Shown here piece by piece: positions 62,411 through 64,000 of a DNA stretch of 64,000 bases. The notes below the pieces were generated by a model that made no database searches, had not been told where the DNA came from, and was given only the letters and a program-made list of their open reading frames with translations. Source of the stretch: SIG714 sp964638675 (GTDB lineage Bacteria > Bacillota > Clostridia > Oscillospirales > CAG-272); the NCBI GenBank assembly GCA_964638675.1, contig CAZXAU010000002.1, forward strand, positions 155,302 through 219,301, in the 5' to 3' direction. Made by a program: the position numbers and the translations under genes. How positions within the stretch are numbered: position 1 is the stretch's first letter; every line of letters begins with the position of its first letter.

Positions 62411-62992
62411 TCATTTGATTTTTATCGCCAAATTCCAAGCTTGTTTAAAAAAAGTTTGATAAAATTGAGCATCTTTTGAATCCGGGATATTTAAGAGCCC
62501 TCGTTTTACTATGTTTTCAACCATATGGTTATACAAATCATTTATCCTTTTAATGGGAACATCATTAAAATACATAATCTTAACGAGACCTTGCGATTCA
62601 TATTTTTTTATTTCCAAATAAACATCGGAAATAGTCTTCATTTCTGAGACATAAGCATCATTTTCACTGTACCACATGGATTCGCGTTCATTTACCAAGT
62701 GAAATGAATCGTTTTTTTCAACACAGTATACATAGCCGATAACGCCTTTATAAAATTCAGCTAATTGATTAGGAAATTGTTCTTCATAGTAAACTATACC
62801 GTCTTTTATCCAAGAAGTAATGTGCTTTCCTTGCGTTATATTATGGTCAGCATCCCATATATAAAATAGCGAATACGGGTAGCTGTCTGTCAAATATACT
62901 ACTTTGGTGTCAGATGTTCCGTGAATTAACGATGTTGCATTTAATTTTTGAATATCGGGAATGTGTGATCCGTGATATAGATATTCGATCAA
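62411..62992 (-). CDS. Hypothetical protein with N-terminal LYHGS motif
   Basis: A 193-residue soluble protein. It begins MIEYLYHGSHIPDIQKL; LYHGS-type starts are common in proteins with an ADP-ribosyltransferase-like fold (KptA, DUF3990 and relatives), and TKVVYLTDS follows at a fitting distance, with no confirmed catalytic Glu. This is a weak inference. The rest (ISDVYLEIKKYESQGLVKIMYF) is not recognised. It stands alone in the accessory region near the tRNA gene. No strong ribosome site is visible (AAAAGGATGTAATTG). Confidence 0.6.
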   Translation of the reverse strand: MIEYLYHGSHIPDIQKLNATSLIHGTSDTKVVYLTDSYPYSLFYIWDADHNITQGKHITSWIKDGIVYYEEQFPNQLAEFYKGVIGYVYCVEKNDSFHLVNERESMWYSENDAYVSEMKTISDVYLEIKKYESQGLVKIMYFNDVPIKRINDLYNHMVENIVKRGLLNIPDSKDAQFYQTFFKQAWNLAIKIK

Positions 62993-63010
62993 ACAATTAC
63001 ATCCTTTTAA

Positions 63011-63357
63011 TCAATATAATATTCCGTACCAGAATACCAACACGCTTATTATAACATAATATTTGAAATCTGTCAATAAAAACGTTATGATTAGCTTTTG
63101 TCCGTTTACATAAAGAACCATGTTCAAATCCGGAATACTAATTGATTTGAAGGAGCCGAATTCATAGCGTGCATAAGCTGACTGCGTTCCTGAAATCAGC
63201 ACCAAATCACAGCCGTATTCTACAGACCGCACCTAATAAAATAACTGCTCAAACACATTGTTCGTTTTATGATAAAAAAATATACCAAAATCACAATAGC
63301 GATTGCAAGCGCAAGCACCAGGAGCACAGAAATAATTACGATCGTTCTTTTGCTCAC
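63011..63357 (-). pseudogene. Small membrane protein gene, probably frameshifted
   Basis: A GTG at 63357 overlaps the stop of the upstream gene by four bases (GTGA) and opens a 45-codon frame with one membrane segment (MSKRTIVIISVLLVLALAIA) ending at 63220. A second frame from 63232 (RSVEYGCDLVLISG to the stop at 63011) continues with credible coding sequence. One indel near 63220-63235 would join them into a protein of about 115 residues. Alternatively the first frame is a genuine 45-residue protein. Family unknown. Confidence 0.45.
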
Positions 63358-63803
63358 TCACATTTCTTTATGTTGTAGCATTTATCCAAGATTTTGGTTT
63401 TATCGAAATGCACATATAGTTCAGGCATGATCTGTTTCTCAACACCGATTCCACCGGTATATCTTCCAACATAAAACTTTCTGCCGTCATTTAAAAGAAA
63501 GGTATATCTGTCAGCGGTGCATATCACATTTTTTACTTGAGACAGCTTTACCTTTTTCACCTTTTTTAAATAGTAAAAGCTAATATCCTCACCGTCAAAT
63601 TGGATTTCTATAGCTAAATAATGAAAATATAAATGCAAACCAATAGCTATTGAAAGAATACCTAAAGACACAAGAAGATAGATAAGAATATTTAAATAAT
63701 TTCCCTGAGCAAAATTACCGGAAATTACTATCAATGAAATCACAGAATAAAATATGCCTATAAATATTTCAAACCGTTTTAAAAATGTAAGAAGCTTTTT
63801 CAT
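63354..63803 (-). CDS. Hypothetical membrane protein with PH-like domain
   Basis: A 149-residue protein with two hydrophobic segments (about 12-30 and 38-60) and a beta-rich cytoplasmic part (IQFDGEDISFYYLKKVKKVKLSQVKNV.. FLLNDGRKFYVGRY) that resembles bacterial PH domains. The ribosome site is AAAGGGAGGAG. Its TGA overlaps the GTG of the next small gene, so they form a coupled pair. Function unknown. Confidence 0.7.
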   Translation of the reverse strand: MKKLLTFLKRFEIFIGIFYSVISLIVISGNFAQGNYLNILIYLLVSLGILSIAIGLHLYFHYLAIEIQFDGEDISFYYLKKVKKVKLSQVKNVICTADRYTFLLNDGRKFYVGRYTGGIGVEKQIMPELYVHFDKTKILDKCYNIKKCE

Positions 63804-63902
63804 TTAATATCTCCTCCCTTTAAACTCAGATAAATCGGTTTAACATTCCTACACATTTATGATATCACAATATTAAAAAAATGTCAATAAAAAAAGGCAA
63901 AC

Positions 63903-63950
63903 AAAAAGAGACCCCAAACGAACCAACAGGAAAAAGTTTTGGATCTCTAT
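63903..63950 (-). terminator. Repeated terminator family, copy 4, behind tRNA-Asn
   Basis: On the minus strand AGAGATCCAAAAC pairs with GTTTGGGGTCTCT, then TTTTGTTT. It begins 5 bp past the tRNA 3' end and shares its layout with the copies at 55447, 57447 and 58802. Confidence 0.8.
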
Positions 63951-63954
63951 TGTA

Positions 63955-64000
63955 TGGCGCCCACTGTAGGACTCGAACCTACGACCCCCTGATTAACAGT
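63955..64000 (-). tRNA. tRNA-Asn (GUU), 3' part
   Basis: On the minus strand the anticodon loop CTGTTAA carries GTT. The extra region, the T arm GTAGG-TTCGAGT-CCTAC, the acceptor strand AGTGGGC, discriminator G and an encoded CCA follow. The 5' half lies beyond the window. tRNA genes of this kind are common integration sites, and the accessory region to its left fits that. Confidence 0.93.

Noticed and set aside
63301..63330. Leucine zipper or adhesin on the plus strand near 63169-63378
   Set aside because: Frame is antisense to the coupled minus-strand pair and has no ribosome site.

Overview
The window reads as chromosome of a low-to-mid GC, spore-forming, Gram-positive anaerobe of the class Clostridia, most like an unnamed gut Oscillospirales/Eubacteriales lineage. 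The grounds are a pro-sigma-K gene, a SpoIVB peptidase, a SPOCS/LysM coat-type protein, a SpoVB-like flippase, a DUF421/DUF4363 pair, NAD-type glutamate dehydrogenase, YmfF/YmfH-like M16 peptidases and strong AGGAGG ribosome sites. No species can be named from the sequence alone.

Layout. 1-2.1 kb is the end of an integrated element (S24 repressor and large serine recombinase). 2.2-4.6 kb is a visibly GC-richer patch with a GH36 raffinose-synthase/alpha-galactosidase-type gene behind a promoter overlapped by a LacI/CcpA-type operator. 5-12.6 kb is housekeeping: gdhA on the minus strand, then a plus-strand run rnhA, cysteine desulfurase, iscU-type scaffold, dnaJ, prmA and a PAP2 phosphatase. 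12.7-23.3 kb is a minus-strand run of a 2364-residue cyclic beta-glucan synthase, two M16 proteins and folD. 23.4-32.5 kb holds a two-gene RnfC/RnfD-like pair, a Nudix hydrolase, ychF, a two-component system with a structured intergenic RNA candidate, and comEC. 32.6-43.7 kb holds HU, an SLH protein, DUF4363/DUF421, a flippase and the sporulation block spoIVB - SPOCS/LysM - sigK, then a Ppx/GppA protein, a TrmH-type methylase and a small Cys protein. 44-64 kb is accessory DNA ending at a tRNA-Asn. It contains a duplicated divergent XRE-repressor/SLOG module, a 31-codon gene, a multidomain secreted lipase-like protein, duplicated BspA-like LRR lipoproteins and AraC-like regulators, a (GTCT)n microsatellite and several pseudogenes.

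Most worth pursuing: (1) a ~105-130 nt leader repeated three times directly in front of start codons (dnaJ, the PAP2 gene, DUF4363), with a compensating variable stem and two mutually exclusive hairpins around the Shine-Dalgarno sequence, which looks like an undescribed translational switch; (2) twin XRE/SLOG modules whose effector genes are 98.7% identical over 460 bp while their repressors and operators differ; (3) a ~163-nt structured element between a response regulator and its kinase; (4) a CIRCE-like site with no chaperone gene next to it. All promoters, operators and hairpins were found by eye, and no search or folding program was run.
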